This document shows positions 55,110 to 64,000 of a stretch of DNA of 64,000 nt, piece after piece. Location: NCBI RefSeq assembly GCF_024499055.1, contig NZ_CP071249.1, forward strand, positions 496,001-560,000, given 5' to 3'. The stretch comes from Turicibacter bilis. Its GTDB lineage: Bacteria > Bacillota_I > Bacilli_A > MOL361 > Turicibacteraceae. Within the stretch, counting starts at the first letter, position 1; each line of letters opens with the position of its first letter. The notes under the pieces were generated by a model that searched no databases, was not told where the DNA came from, and saw only the letters and a list, made by a program, of their open reading frames with translations. The position numbers and the translations under genes are program-made.

Positions 55110-56159
55110 TTATCCTTGTTGTTTTAAAATAGCGATTGAACGCTGCTCAAATGAGTCTAATTCAACGGCTTGAACAACATTTAATAAATAATCCTCAATC
55201 TGTTGTCCTTGAGGTTTTGGGAAACTGTTCATGTAATCATAAAATAAGACAGCTGGTTTACACGTCTCAAACTCATAACGCCCCAAATACTCATAGGGTT
55301 GTGACAACACCTTTAAATGAGAACAAATTGAAGTGATAAATGCTAATTTAACATTAAAATCAATATATGCAAGTAATGACTTATACGTTGATTTCACCTC
55401 TTTATACGTCATCATAAGCTCTTTATTTTTCTTTAATGAACGATATAATGGTTTTAATGCCTGTTCAATTGAAAGTGTCTTGAATAATTGCTCAACTAAT
55501 GAATGAATAAACATTTTTGAATCTAACTGAAGTGAACCAATCAGATGCTCATTGACACGTGAAACTGAATGATTGAGATTAAAGCTTAATAAATAAACCT
55601 TTTGATCAGTTAAATATGTTTCAGTTAGCCGTTCATTAATCATTTCAATTAATACATTCGTCCCTATTTCTTTTTCATATTGCTTAATTCTTTGCTTAAT
55701 TCGTGGTAAACGTTCTTCTATCCAGAACACTTTAAACTTTACTTTTTCTAATTCTGCTACAATTTTAACTAAGGAACTTAGCAATAACTGTGCATCACGC
55801 TTGACAAATTTTTTGTATCCTTTAGTTGCTGTTTGATAATCATCTGACTTTTTATACATAGAAATTAAAAACTTTGGACTGCCTAGTAGTTCTGCTACTT
55901 GAAGGTTTTCAAAATCTTGATCAGCTAAAACTAATGGAAAAACAAGTGAAGTTAGGGTCTCTTCCTTAGGAATTAACTTCTGAATGCGTTTAATCTCATT
56001 CCTAGCGTCTTGTGTCAAACATTCCTCAAAATAATAAATGATTCGCTCATCATCACTTGTCGTTTGAATAGGTGCATCAGAGCATAAAAGCTCTAAAAAG
56101 CAGAGTATATCTAATAAATACGATGGTAGAAATTCTAATGTCTTTTTCTGTTCATTCAT
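55110..56159 (-). CDS. Hypothetical helical protein, 349 aa
   Basis: Begins MNEQKKTLEFLPSYLLDILC; almost all alpha-helical, with Lys/Leu/Glu-rich segments (LKPLYRSLKKNKELMMTYKE) and no signal or membrane span. Family not recognised. First gene of an apparent pair with the phospholipase C-like gene. GGGGGA precedes the ATG at 56159. Confidence 0.65.
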   Translation of the reverse strand: MNEQKKTLEFLPSYLLDILCFLELLCSDAPIQTTSDDERIIYYFEECLTQDARNEIKRIQKLIPKEETLTSLVFPLVLADQDFENLQVAELLGSPKFLISMYKKSDDYQTATKGYKKFVKRDAQLLLSSLVKIVAELEKVKFKVFWIEERLPRIKQRIKQYEKEIGTNVLIEMINERLTETYLTDQKVYLLSFNLNHSVSRVNEHLIGSLQLDSKMFIHSLVEQLFKTLSIEQALKPLYRSLKKNKELMMTYKEVKSTYKSLLAYIDFNVKLAFITSICSHLKVLSQPYEYLGRYEFETCKPAVLFYDYMNSFPKPQGQQIEDYLLNVVQAVELDSFEQRSIAILKQQG

Positions 56160-56266
56160 GAAGCAATCCCCCTGAAACCAATATCATTTTAATCCTATTG
56201 TATCATAGGAAATAATAAGAGGATATTCCTTTTTTTATTTATGTCTCGATAGAACATAAATAACAG

Positions 56267-56291
56267 AACCAAGCCTTAACAAGGCTTGGTT
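56267..56291. terminator. Perfect 11-bp hairpin
   Basis: AACCAAGCCTT / AAGGCTTGGTT around loop AAC. No T-run; may be a residual terminator for a lost gene or a small repeat. Confidence 0.45.
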
Positions 56292-56299
56292 AGACAAAG

Positions 56300-57218
56300 C
56301 AACTAATTGATATTGTCCTTGCAAATATACAGTTACGCCAACTAATCCACCAAGTATTTTAATGGCTAGGATCTTAAGTGCTAACTGACTGTATTGGAGT
56401 AAATTGTTATCTGTTTTATTAGTTTATTGGTGCCACTTGAGATTCCAACATTTTCACTCACTGATACCGTTCCCTAGTAGACACTGTTTATGTCCCACTT
56501 ATTTCAACTGATGCAGCACTGTAATTACTCATAAATCGCACCACCATAGTAAAAGCCTTTATGTTTTTAAACAAATCATGATTTAAATTAATCATACAAC
56601 TTTCAGCCTTATTCGCTCCACAGAAAAATCATGTACCTGGCAATGTATCGGGGATTTTAACCGTTTTCTGGTCTGATCCTATAGCGACAATATTAACGAT
56701 ACGATTTAGACTATGGGCAAGACAGGCTCCTCATTTTTATAGCTATACAGGAACTTAATATTTTTCTAAATTCTATATCGTTCCCATTCCCTACTTCAGT
56801 CGAATGGATACTTCTCTGCTCATCCTATGAATTCCTAAAAAAGATGACACCTATTTATAGGTTGAAAAGTGCACCACTATATTTTTTCAACTCTTCTCTA
56901 CAGGCATAATGAATGATTTACCTACTCAAACAAAATTGTACCTTTTTTAATATATTGCATATATTATACTAAAAATAAGAGAATATTTAACTCTATATAC
57001 TAGCATACATTAACACAAGTTTTACACTCATCCTATCTTAAAATAGATTAACACTACTATCATTCAACTAAATGCATGATTTTTTTCAGGTTATCGTAGA
57101 CGTTAAATCATCTTTTATTTTATTCAGTCATAATTTTTCTTTTTAATTCCATCATATGCCTATTTTTAATTTCTAAATTAAGGGTATTACTAACTATTCA
57201 TATAAAGGAGTTAATTAA
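56300..57218. other. Decayed region of about 900 bp
   Basis: No intact gene. On the minus strand several frames show protein-like stretches with stops (see 56488-56712). From 56940 the sequence is very A/T-rich and probably holds the promoter of the glycosyltransferase gene. Confidence 0.4.
56488..56712 (-). pseudogene. Remnant of a coding sequence
   Basis: One frame reads SLNRIVNIVAIGSDQKTVKI, PDTLPGT, a TGA, then FFCGANKAESCMINLNHDLF and FTMVVRFMSNYSAASVEISG to a TAA at 56488. One stop in 74 codons with protein-like content suggests an old gene. Family not recognised; the beta-rich, Thr/Ser-rich end could belong to a surface protein. Confidence 0.35.
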
Positions 57219-58325
57219 ATGAATAAATATAAAGTATGTGTCTATGCAATAGCTAAAAATGAAGAACAATTTGTAGATCGTTGGATGGATCATGTAAGTG
57301 AAGCTGATTTAGTTGTTGTGCTTGATACGGGGTCAACGGACCATACAATAGAAAAGTTTAAATCTAGGGGTGCTCTTGTCTATCAATCGAAAGCAGATAA
57401 ATTTAGATTCGATTCTGCACGAAATGAGTGTCTCGAATATATTCCTACAGATGTTGATATTTGTGTTTCGGCAGATGTTGATGATGTCATTGAATATGGT
57501 TGGAGAAAAAACTTAGAGAAGGCGTGGAAAAAGGATACGACTAGAGGCTTTTATCTATATAATTGGTCGTTCAATGAAGAGGGACAACCACTTGTTCAAT
57601 ACACACATAATAGAATACATGCGAGACACGGTTATCATTGGATTTATCCAACACATGAAATTGTAGAATATATTGGAGAAGGAGAAGAAAAACCAGTATT
57701 CCTTACAGGTGTAGTTTATAATCATTATCCTGATGGAGCAAAAGATCGCAGTTTAAATTTACCATTATTAGAGCTTGCTGTAGAAGAAAATCCAAATAGT
57801 AATCGAAATCTACATTATCTAGGCCGAGAATATCTATTTTACCAAGAATGGGATAAAGCAATTGATATGTTAAAGCGATATTTAGACGATCCAAACTCTA
57901 CTTGGGATGAAGAACGATCAGCTTCTATGAGATTTATTGCTCGGGCATACAGAGAAAAAAAGGATTATTCTAAATCAAAAAAATGGCTTTATTTGGCGAT
58001 GGCTGAAACGCCAAATGCGAGAGAACCTTATGTTGAAAGAGCACAGTTATCTTATTTAGAACAAGATTGGCCTGCTGTTTATTACTTTATCCATGAAGCA
58101 TTAAAAATTAAAGAAAAAAGTTATGGTTATGTTAATGAAGGATTTGCTTGGGACGCAACGCCTTATGATTTAGGTGCACTCGCTTGCTATTACCTGGGCC
58201 TCTATCAGCAAGCAATTAATTATTCAAATGAAGCACTAATACTTTCACCACATGATCCAAGACTTTTATCTAATCATCAATATTACTTGGAGCATCAAGA
58301 AAAATATCTAAAAAACTCTCTCTGA
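57219..58325 (+). CDS. Family 2 glycosyltransferase with TPR-like C-terminus
   Basis: Protein of 368 aa. Residues 1-180 are a GT-A fold: VCVYAIAKNEEQFVDRWMDH, LVVVLDTGSTDHTIEKFKSR, and VSADVDDVIEYGW containing the metal-binding Asp cluster (DxD). Residues 200-360 are tetratricopeptide-like helices (LHYLGREYLFYQEWDKAIDM, LACYYLGLYQQAINYSNEAL). Cytosolic, moves sugar from a nucleotide sugar to an unknown acceptor; enzymes of this type often glycosylate surface proteins such as collagen-like fibres, which this genome has, but the link is inference. ATG at 57219 follows AAGGAG by 7 nt. Confidence 0.88.
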   Translation: MNKYKVCVYAIAKNEEQFVDRWMDHVSEADLVVVLDTGSTDHTIEKFKSRGALVYQSKADKFRFDSARNECLEYIPTDVDICVSADVDDVIEYGWRKNLEKAWKKDTTRGFYLYNWSFNEEGQPLVQYTHNRIHARHGYHWIYPTHEIVEYIGEGEEKPVFLTGVVYNHYPDGAKDRSLNLPLLELAVEENPNSNRNLHYLGREYLFYQEWDKAIDMLKRYLDDPNSTWDEERSASMRFIARAYREKKDYSKSKKWLYLAMAETPNAREPYVERAQLSYLEQDWPAVYYFIHEALKIKEKSYGYVNEGFAWDATPYDLGALACYYLGLYQQAINYSNEALILSPHDPRLLSNHQYYLEHQEKYLKNSL

Positions 58326-58631
58326 TGCTGACATAAAAAGTCAAAATAATAAGCTAATAAATGCAGCGTTTATAATCCCTAAAAGAGGTAACTCTAATTA
58401 ATTTGTTTCAGAAATCAGCTTCTATTCCCAATAGGGCTTATTCCTTTTAATTTCAGATTCTATAATATTGGGTGTTGCTGAATAAGCAATGCCTTTTTTC
58501 ATGACGTAAAAAGAGAGAGCAAATTACAATGTTAACGATGAAGAAAACAATGGAAAGGATAAAATGCGATGTCTCCTCCACCGGTAAGAATGAAACTTAT
58601 GTCTTTTATGTTTTGTGATGCTGACATAAAA
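58323..58631. repeat. 16-bp direct repeat pair
   Basis: TGATGCTGACATAAAA at 58323-58338 and again at 58616-58631, 293 bp apart. The first copy overlaps the stop of the glycosyltransferase gene. It suggests a duplication or a past insertion between the copies. Confidence 0.6.
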
Positions 58632-58760
58632 TAGATTATTAACATCATAGAAGATTGTCGTTTAAGTTCACTCAACTAAAAAGAAAAATCCTAATAGCAT
58701 AGCTACTAAGATTTCACCTTAGTCATTCATAGTAATAGGTCACTATTTAATCAGCAACAC
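58472..58760. mobile_element. Possible MITE remnant with 10-bp inverted ends
   Basis: GTGTTGCTGA at 58472-58481 and its exact inverse TCAGCAACAC at 58751-58760 flank 269 bp without an ORF. Similarity continues weakly beyond the 10 bp (AATAA/TTTAA). No target duplication is evident. Confidence 0.35.
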
Positions 58761-58778
58761 TATTTGACAAAGAACCCA

Positions 58779-58813
58779 AAAAATCCCTAAAACACATTGT
58801 TTTAGGGATTTTA
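58779..58813 (-). terminator. Terminator of the pot operon
   Basis: AAAATCCCTAAAAC / GTTTTAGGGATTTT around a short loop, with T-run on the minus strand; just beyond potD. Confidence 0.9.
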
Positions 58814-58816
58814 AAT

Positions 58817-59866
58817 TTATCGATTAGAAGTTGCTAGAACCTCTGTCCAGATACGATCATATTCTGTAATAAATGAACCTGGATCACGGAATGTTTCCAT
58901 AGGTAAAGAGCTTAATAACTCTTTTGATGGGCTGTACGCTTCATTTTGTGTCCATTCCTCATCAGTTACATTTGCTAATGCTTCTGTATTTGGTGTTGAA
59001 TACATGACATATTCTGTATTCATTTGAGCGATGTCCGGACGTTGCATGAAGTTAATAAACTCATGAGCTAACTCAACATTTTGTGCTGTTGATGGAATAA
59101 CCATTGCATCAACCCACATATTAGATCCTTCTTTTGGAATAACAAACTCCATATCTTCATTTTCACTCATGATATATGTTGCATCTCCAGAATAAACAAC
59201 AGCTAAGGCAGCATTTCCTGCAATCATTCCATCAATAACTGTATCTGTCACATAGGCATAAACTAATGGACTTTGTTCAATTAATAATTGTTTAGCCTCT
59301 TCTAATTCATCAACATTTTGAGTGTTCATTGAATAACCTAATAATTTTAAGGCTACCATTAATGAATCGCGTTGGCTATCATACATGAAGATATTGCCCT
59401 TATATTTTTCATCCCATAAGATAGACCAAGAATCGACTGGTTCTGTTACGACAGTTTTATCATATAAAATTCCAACTGTTCCCCAGAAGTAAGGAACTGT
59501 ATAAAGATTTTCTGGATCATAAGGTAAGTTTTTATATTCATCTGAAATATATTCAAAATTAGGAATTTTACTATAATCTAATGGTAATAACAACCCTTCA
59601 TTTTCCATTTTTTCAACCATATAATCTGATGGGAAAACGACATCATAGCTCGTTCCACCAGCTTTAACTTTTTGATACATCGTTTCATTTGAATCATATA
59701 CTTCATAATTCACTTTACAATCAAATTCTTTTTCAAAAATTTTAATAACTTCAGGATCAATATATTCCCCTACGTTATAGACATTTAATTTCTCTTTATC
59801 GCCACCTGAACAAGCCGTTAAGACTAAAACAAATGCACAAGTTAAAAGTGTGAATACCTTTTTCAT
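58817..59866 (-). CDS. potD: Spermidine/putrescine-binding lipoprotein
   Basis: Extracellular binding protein of the Pot importer, 349 aa. Signal MKKVFTLLTCAFVLVLTACS with lipobox LTAC; then LNVYNVGEYIDPEVIKIFEK, the usual start of PotD/PotF proteins, SYDVVFPSDYMVEKM, and DAMVIPSTAQNVELAHEFIN. Trp and Asp/Glu residues suited to binding polyamines are spread as in the family. Last gene of potABCD; starts 8 nt after potC. Confidence 0.93.
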   Translation of the reverse strand: MKKVFTLLTCAFVLVLTACSGGDKEKLNVYNVGEYIDPEVIKIFEKEFDCKVNYEVYDSNETMYQKVKAGGTSYDVVFPSDYMVEKMENEGLLLPLDYSKIPNFEYISDEYKNLPYDPENLYTVPYFWGTVGILYDKTVVTEPVDSWSILWDEKYKGNIFMYDSQRDSLMVALKLLGYSMNTQNVDELEEAKQLLIEQSPLVYAYVTDTVIDGMIAGNAALAVVYSGDATYIMSENEDMEFVIPKEGSNMWVDAMVIPSTAQNVELAHEFINFMQRPDIAQMNTEYVMYSTPNTEALANVTDEEWTQNEAYSPSKELLSSLPMETFRDPGSFITEYDRIWTEVLATSNR

Positions 59867-59873
59867 TTTGAGC

Positions 59874-60653
59874 TTAAGCCCCCTTTTTATTCTTTATTGA
59901 TAGTTTATTAGAAACTAAAACTGACACTAGTACTAAACTCACCATGATAGTAGCAAGTGCATTTACAGTAGGTTTAATTCCACGCTTTGCCATTGAATAA
60001 ACTTCAATTGATAAATTCGTCACTCCATTACCAGCTGTAAAGTAACTGATAACAAAATCATCAATTGACATCGTAAATGCCATTAATGCGCCTGCCATGA
60101 TTCCTGGCATAATTTCAGGAATGACTACCTTACGGATAGCTTGCATCGGTGTTGCACCTAAATCCATTGCAGCTTCAGCCATATTTGGATTCATCGCATA
60201 TAAACGTGGTAAAACTGATAAGACCACATAAGGAATGCAAAACATAATATGAGCAAGTAACATTGTCGTAAATCCAAAGTTTAGTTTAACGGTTTTAAAT
60301 AACATCATTAATGCAACTGCTAAAACAATATCTGGACTAATAACTGGTAAGTAGTTAATATTTAAAACAAATGCTTTTGTTTTCTTAGTTAATTTATAAA
60401 TACCAATCGACGTAAATGTTCCAACAATTGTTGCAATAATTGTCGCTACAATAGCAACAATTACAGTATAGAAGATTGCCGTTTGCATTTTACTATCGTT
60501 AAATAATTCTTCATACCAGCGCAGTGAAAAACCAGACCAACGTCCACTTGACTTAGAGTCATTGAACGAAAAGACAATTAATACAGCAATCGGTGCATAT
60601 AAGAATAAAAACATAATTGATAAATATAATCTAGACATCCATTTTTTTACCAT
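59874..60653 (-). CDS. potC: Spermidine/putrescine ABC transporter permease
   Basis: Inner membrane protein of 259 aa with six spans: SIMFLFLYAPIAVLIVFSFN at the start and the EAA loop EAAMDLGATPMQAIRKVVIP that contacts PotA. Pairs with PotB to form the channel. The start overlaps the end of potB by 7 nt. Confidence 0.93.
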   Translation of the reverse strand: MVKKWMSRLYLSIMFLFLYAPIAVLIVFSFNDSKSSGRWSGFSLRWYEELFNDSKMQTAIFYTVIVAIVATIIATIVGTFTSIGIYKLTKKTKAFVLNINYLPVISPDIVLAVALMMLFKTVKLNFGFTTMLLAHIMFCIPYVVLSVLPRLYAMNPNMAEAAMDLGATPMQAIRKVVIPEIMPGIMAGALMAFTMSIDDFVISYFTAGNGVTNLSIEVYSMAKRGIKPTVNALATIMVSLVLVSVLVSNKLSIKNKKGA

Positions 60654-61492
60654 GGTAATGCACCTCCTGCTTGATCACCTGAATCAAATTTTTTCATTAA
60701 CCAGATAGATAGGAGAATAAATAGCATTAGAACCATTGATAATGCAGAACCAAAATACCAATTTCCAGTTAATAAGAATTGTTTTTCAATCAGATTACCA
60801 ATCATCATGTATTGACCTCCACCTAATAATTGTGGAATAACAAAAGTACTTACTGCCGGTAAAAATACCATGATGATTCCTGTAATAATCCCTGGTAATG
60901 TCAGCGGAAATACTACACGTGTAAAGACTTGTTTACTATTTGCTCCTAAATCACGAGCAGCATCAATTAAATTTTTATCTACTTTTGTAATTGATGTATA
61001 AATAGGTAACACCATAAACGGTAGGAAATTATAGACCATCCCTAAGATAACAGCAAAGTCTGTATACATGAAATCAAATGGCCCAAGATTAAAAATGCCT
61101 AATATATTATTTAAAATTCCATTCTTACCTAAAATTGTAATCCATGCGTATGTACGAAGCAACATGTTAATCCACATTGGCATGATAAAAAGCAATAAAA
61201 TAGATGATTGGCGTTCTACCTTAAATTGAGAAATAATCCATGCAAGTGGATACCCCAATACTAAACAAATTAAAGTAGATAATGCCGCGATCCATAACGA
61301 ACGCACGAGCGTTGACGTATAAATAGGATCAAAAAAGCTGATATAATTTGATAATGTAAATCGAAAGGCCATCGGATTTCCATCACTTGGATCAATGATA
61401 CTATATAAGAAAATCAGTAACATTGGGATGATGATCATAATAGAAATCCAAACAATATAAGGATAACTTAATCGTTTTGTTGATTCATGCAT
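60647..61492 (-). CDS. potB: Spermidine/putrescine ABC transporter permease
   Basis: Protein of 281 aa with six spans. The segment LIDAARDLGANSKQVFTRVV is the EAA motif; STFVIPQLLGGGQYMMIGNL is typical of PotB. Encoded between potA (2-nt gap) and potC (overlap). Confidence 0.93.
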   Translation of the reverse strand: MHESTKRLSYPYIVWISIMIIIPMLLIFLYSIIDPSDGNPMAFRFTLSNYISFFDPIYTSTLVRSLWIAALSTLICLVLGYPLAWIISQFKVERQSSILLLFIMPMWINMLLRTYAWITILGKNGILNNILGIFNLGPFDFMYTDFAVILGMVYNFLPFMVLPIYTSITKVDKNLIDAARDLGANSKQVFTRVVFPLTLPGIITGIIMVFLPAVSTFVIPQLLGGGQYMMIGNLIEKQFLLTGNWYFGSALSMVLMLFILLSIWLMKKFDSGDQAGGALPW

Positions 61493-61494
61493 AA

Positions 61495-62538
61495 CTAAAC
61501 ACCAACTTCCATAACATGAATATCTGCCGGGGCAACTGTCATCCCTACTTCTACTCCGACTTCAGCACTTTGTGTACTGTGAACAATATATTCACGGCCT
61601 TCTACCATGACAATAATTTCATAGTGAACACCTTTAAAAATAACACTATCAACGATTCCAGTAAAGGCTCCGTTTTCTTTCGAAACAATTTGTAAATCTT
61701 CTGGACGAATGACAACTTCCACCGTCTCATTCGGGTTATATCCGCGATCCACACACTCAAAGATATGTCCTTCAAACTCAACTTTATAATCTTCAATCAT
61801 TGTTGCATTTATAATATTACTTTCACCAATGAAGTTAGCAACAAATCGGTTACGTGGTTCATTGTAAATATCAACTGGTGTTCCAATTTGCTGAATTAAT
61901 CCATCATTTAAAACAACAATCGTATCTGACATGGTTAAAGCTTCTTCTTGATCATGAGTAACGAAGATGAATGTAATTCCCATTTCACGTTGAATCTCTT
62001 TTAATTCATATTGCATATCTTGACGTAATTTTAAATCTAATGCACCTAGAGGCTCATCTAATAATAAAACTTTAGGGCGATTAACTAATGCACGAGCAAT
62101 GGCAATACGTTGTTGTTGTCCACCTGATAATGAATCAATACTTCGTTTGGCATAATCAGTAAGTTTAATCATTTTTAACATGCGGTTTACACGTTCTGTC
62201 ACCTCTGCTTCAGGGACGTTTTTCATACGTAAACCAAACGCGATATTATCAAACACATTTAAATGCGGAAAAAGGGCATATTTTTGGAAGACCGTATTAA
62301 TCTCGCGCTTATACGATGGGATTTGAATTAAATCTTTTCCGTTGAATTCAACTTCACCCGATGTTGGTGTATCGAATCCACCAATAATACGTAATAATGT
62401 TGTTTTCCCACACCCAGATGGCCCAAGTAATGTCACAAACTCATTCTCATGAATGGTTAAGTCAATCCCTTTTAAAACGATATCCCCATCGTATTCTTTA
62501 GTTAAGTTTTTGATTTCAATTAATGGTACTTTAGTCAT
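61495..62538 (-). CDS. potA: Spermidine/putrescine ABC transporter ATP-binding protein
   Basis: ATPase of 347 aa with [18 protein letters not shown] (Walker A), [16 protein letters not shown] (signature), [11 protein letters not shown] (Walker B), [17 protein letters not shown] (switch) and a C-terminal TOBE domain ([15 protein letters not shown]). Normal PotA length. Second gene of the operon, after the regulator potR, by about 22 nt. Confidence 0.95.
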   Translation of the reverse strand: MTKVPLIEIKNLTKEYDGDIVLKGIDLTIHENEFVTLLGPSGCGKTTLLRIIGGFDTPTSGEVEFNGKDLIQIPSYKREINTVFQKYALFPHLNVFDNIAFGLRMKNVPEAEVTERVNRMLKMIKLTDYAKRSIDSLSGGQQQRIAIARALVNRPKVLLLDEPLGALDLKLRQDMQYELKEIQREMGITFIFVTHDQEEALTMSDTIVVLNDGLIQQIGTPVDIYNEPRNRFVANFIGESNIINATMIEDYKVEFEGHIFECVDRGYNPNETVEVVIRPEDLQIVSKENGAFTGIVDSVIFKGVHYEIIVMVEGREYIVHSTQSAEVGVEVGMTVAPADIHVMEVGV

Positions 62539-62560
62539 ACTTGACCCTCCTTAAATAATG

Positions 62561-63103
62561 CTAGAATGTTGGGGGTGTTGCAACCCAAAGAACAGATGCG
62601 GGCACTTTTGAATTGTTTTTTAATTTATGATCCACATCCGCTTTATAATAAAAGCTCTCACCTTTTTTAACTTTATATCTTTTGGCACCTAAAACAAGTT
62701 CTACCTCACCTTTTAAAACATAACCGAACTCTTCTCCGTGATGTGGCTCATCATCGTAAGACATCCCTCCAGGTTCGAGATCAATAATGATAGGCTCCAT
62801 TTCATTTTTTTGGGCATTAGGAATAATCCAACGAATGGTCATATTATAATCTGGTTCTTCTTTTATGAAAACATCCTCCTGTTTAAAAACAATCTTTTCA
62901 TCTGATTTTTCATCTGAGAAAAATTCACCCAATGTTGTTCCTAAGGCTTCTAAAATGTCAACAAGTGTTGCAATGGATGGAGAAGCTAAATCACGTTCTA
63001 CTTGAGAAATATATCCTTTAGTTAATTCAGTACGATCAGCTAACTCTTCTTGAGTTAATTGAAGTTCCATTCTTAGGCGCCTTATTTTTTCTCCTATAAT
63101 CAT
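62561..63103 (-). CDS. XRE-cupin transcriptional regulator of the pot operon
   Basis: Protein of 180 aa: HTH_3 in residues 5-58 (LRMELQLTQEELADRTELTK, SQVERDLASPSIATLVDILE) and a C-terminal cupin (DEPHHGEEFGYVLKGEVELV, SFYYKADVDHKLKN) that could bind polyamine or a metal. This PuuR/PotR-like layout is common as first gene of pot operons. ATG at 63103 follows GAGGTG by 5 nt; the upstream GTG would overlap that site. Likely autoregulates the operon through the dyad at 63133. Confidence 0.88.
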   Translation of the reverse strand: MIIGEKIRRLRMELQLTQEELADRTELTKGYISQVERDLASPSIATLVDILEALGTTLGEFFSDEKSDEKIVFKQEDVFIKEEPDYNMTIRWIIPNAQKNEMEPIIIDLEPGGMSYDDEPHHGEEFGYVLKGEVELVLGAKRYKVKKGESFYYKADVDHKLKNNSKVPASVLWVATPPTF

Positions 63104-63132
63104 AATCACACCTCAAATTTCTATTAAATAAA

Positions 63133-63194
63133 TAAACAATTTGTTTACTTATAATAAACCTCTTCTATTATAATATGATTCGTGATTTTGTCAA
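63133..63194 (-). promoter_or_regulatory. Promoter and operator-like dyad of the potR-potABCD operon
   Basis: TTGACA (63194-63189), 16-nt spacer, TATAAT (63172-63167). Downstream at 63147-63133 is TAAACAAATTGTTTA, a perfect 15-bp dyad that would block transcription when bound, fitting self-control by the XRE-cupin protein. Confidence 0.7.
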
Positions 63195-63417
63195 TATTAT
63201 ATCAGTCAAAAATATACCTTTTTTTTAATCAATTTTTACATTTTTTAAGGTGAGCTTCATTCCTTATTGTTTGAGATGCTCGACAATTTATACAAATCCT
63301 CACTTAAAATGAAAAATCATTTTTAGTGACTCCTCTTTTCCTCTTCTATAAAGCTATGTGCCTTTCTAATTTAATTCTTCATCACATTCAAAACCTATTT
63401 CTAACTTAAGTTAAAAA
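63195..63417. other. Intergenic stretch, nothing recognised
   Basis: About 220 bp between the pot promoter and the typA terminator; no ORF or structured element of note. Confidence 0.4.
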
Positions 63418-63470
63418 TAAAAAAACCCAATCAATGAAGAAGGATTTTCTTCATCGATTGAGTTAAAAAA
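63418..63470 (-). terminator. Terminator of typA
   Basis: AACTCAATCGATGAAGAA pairs with TTCTTCATTGATTGGGTT on the minus strand around a 6-nt loop, followed by TTTTTTT. Confidence 0.9.
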
Positions 63471-63473
63471 TAA

Positions 63474-64000
63474 TTATTGATCAGCGTATTTTTTACGTTT
63501 ATCGAATTTTTTACGCTCATTTGTATCTAAAATTTTCTTACGTAAGCGAACTGATGTAGGAGTAATTTCTACTAATTCGTCTTCATTAATATATTCTAAG
63601 GCATACTCTAATGTGATTAGACGTGGTTTCTTTAATACAACTGTATTATCTTTACCCGCTGAACGGCAGTTTGTTAATTGTTTTGCACGTGTAACATTGA
63701 CTGCTAAGTCTAAATCTTTGTTGTTTTCACCAACGATCATTCCTTCGTAAACAGGAGCTCCTGGTTCAATGAACATGATTCCGCGATCTTCTAATCCCAT
63801 TAAACCGTAGTTTGTTGCTTTTCCATTTTCCATAGAAACTAAAGCACCATTTTTACGTTCTCCAACTGATCCTTTTTCCATTGGGCGGTATTCAGAGAAT
63901 GTATGGTTGATGATTCCGTAACCTTTTGTTAATGTTAAGAATTCTGTCATGAATCCGATTAAAGCACGAGATGGTACATCATAAATTAAACGAACTTGTC
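63474..64000 (-). CDS. typA: GTPase TypA/BipA, C-terminal part
   Basis: The frame stays open to the right edge, reading VRLIYDVPSRALIGFMTEFL onward, so the start and G domain lie outside. Visible are GYGIINHTFSEYRPMEKGSV, GLMGLEDRGIMFIEPGAPVY, EGMIVGENNKDLDLAVNVTR and the C-terminal domain LEYALEYINEDELVEITPTS ending KKFDKRKKYADQ. These belong to domain V and the TypA-specific C-terminal domain. TypA is a ribosome-binding translational GTPase involved in ribosome assembly and stress growth. About 175 of roughly 610 residues are in the window. Confidence 0.95.
   Translation of the reverse strand, partial: QVRLIYDVPSRALIGFMTEFLTLTKGYGIINHTFSEYRPMEKGSVGERKNGALVSMENGKATNYGLMGLEDRGIMFIEPGAPVYEGMIVGENNKDLDLAVNVTRAKQLTNCRSAGKDNTVVLKKPRLITLEYALEYINEDELVEITPTSVRLRKKILDTNERKKFDKRKKYADQ

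Overview
The window reads as chromosome of a low-GC, Gram-positive gut-type Firmicute (Bacillota). The DNA is AT-rich, Shine-Dalgarno sites are strong (AGGAGG, AGGGGG), nearly every unit ends in an intrinsic terminator, and the lipoproteins carry Gram-positive style lipoboxes. The collagen-like GPTGAT surface protein and the general gene set would suit a Turicibacter-like or Erysipelotrichia-like organism. That placement is inference; there is no rRNA or tRNA in the window to test it. Most genes are on the minus strand.

1-4.7 kb: a substrate-binding protein / permease / ATPase transporter of the PF04392 type, a second paralogous binding protein cut by the window edge, and a HutP-family antiterminator gene directly upstream. 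The transporter leader has an ideal promoter, three UAG triplets at exact 8-nt intervals and an intrinsic terminator before the first gene, so it looks like a HutP-controlled attenuator. 4.9-6.5 kb: a gene fragment and an IS3-family element with ATA target duplications; its orfA is broken by a 40-bp palindromic insert that has its own 5-bp target duplication. 6.6-21 kb: DUF1349 protein, FAD/Rieske oxidoreductase, an MMPL exporter paired with an xxxLxxG-repeat secreted protein, a sodium:neurotransmitter symporter gene with one internal TAA, msrB, a beta-lactamase-fold lipoprotein and hypothetical proteins.

21-26 kb: a complete arginine-to-spermidine operon (speA-speD-speE-speB) ending in metK. 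Its counterpart at 58.8-63.1 kb is potABCD with a PotR-type regulator, so the cell can both make and import polyamines. 26.4-32.3 kb: a GGEEF diguanylate cyclase with a Cys-rich sensor, a ribbon-helix-helix coiled-coil protein with an array of TGTAAAC/GTATAC sites at its promoter, a decayed gene with a C8 tract, a TspO-like protein, a tyrosine recombinase and a DUF308 protein. 32.6-38.2 kb: type I pullulanase, a collagen-like protein with about 900 bp of near-identical repeats, and an IS30-family element (ACT target duplication).

39-45 kb: a MATE transporter gene broken at its 5' end around a G10 tract; a kdgA-kdgK-kduD ketogluconate module whose kdgK has an internal TAA; and a TetM-like GTPase. 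Between the GTPase and the next gene lies a promoter-hairpins-terminator unit without an ORF, a candidate small RNA. 45.5-58.3 kb: DUF2325 protein, NhaC-type antiporter, HD-domain protein, an ECF vitamin-type transporter, a BaiN/HI0933-type flavoprotein, a zinc phospholipase C-like protein, an unknown helical protein, a kilobase of decayed sequence and a TPR glycosyltransferase. The last 0.5 kb is the 3' end of typA.

Several genes are broken by single lesions (symporter, kdgK, MATE, IS3 orfA, several remnants). This suggests recent, ongoing decay or sequence errors; reads or other strains would distinguish the two.
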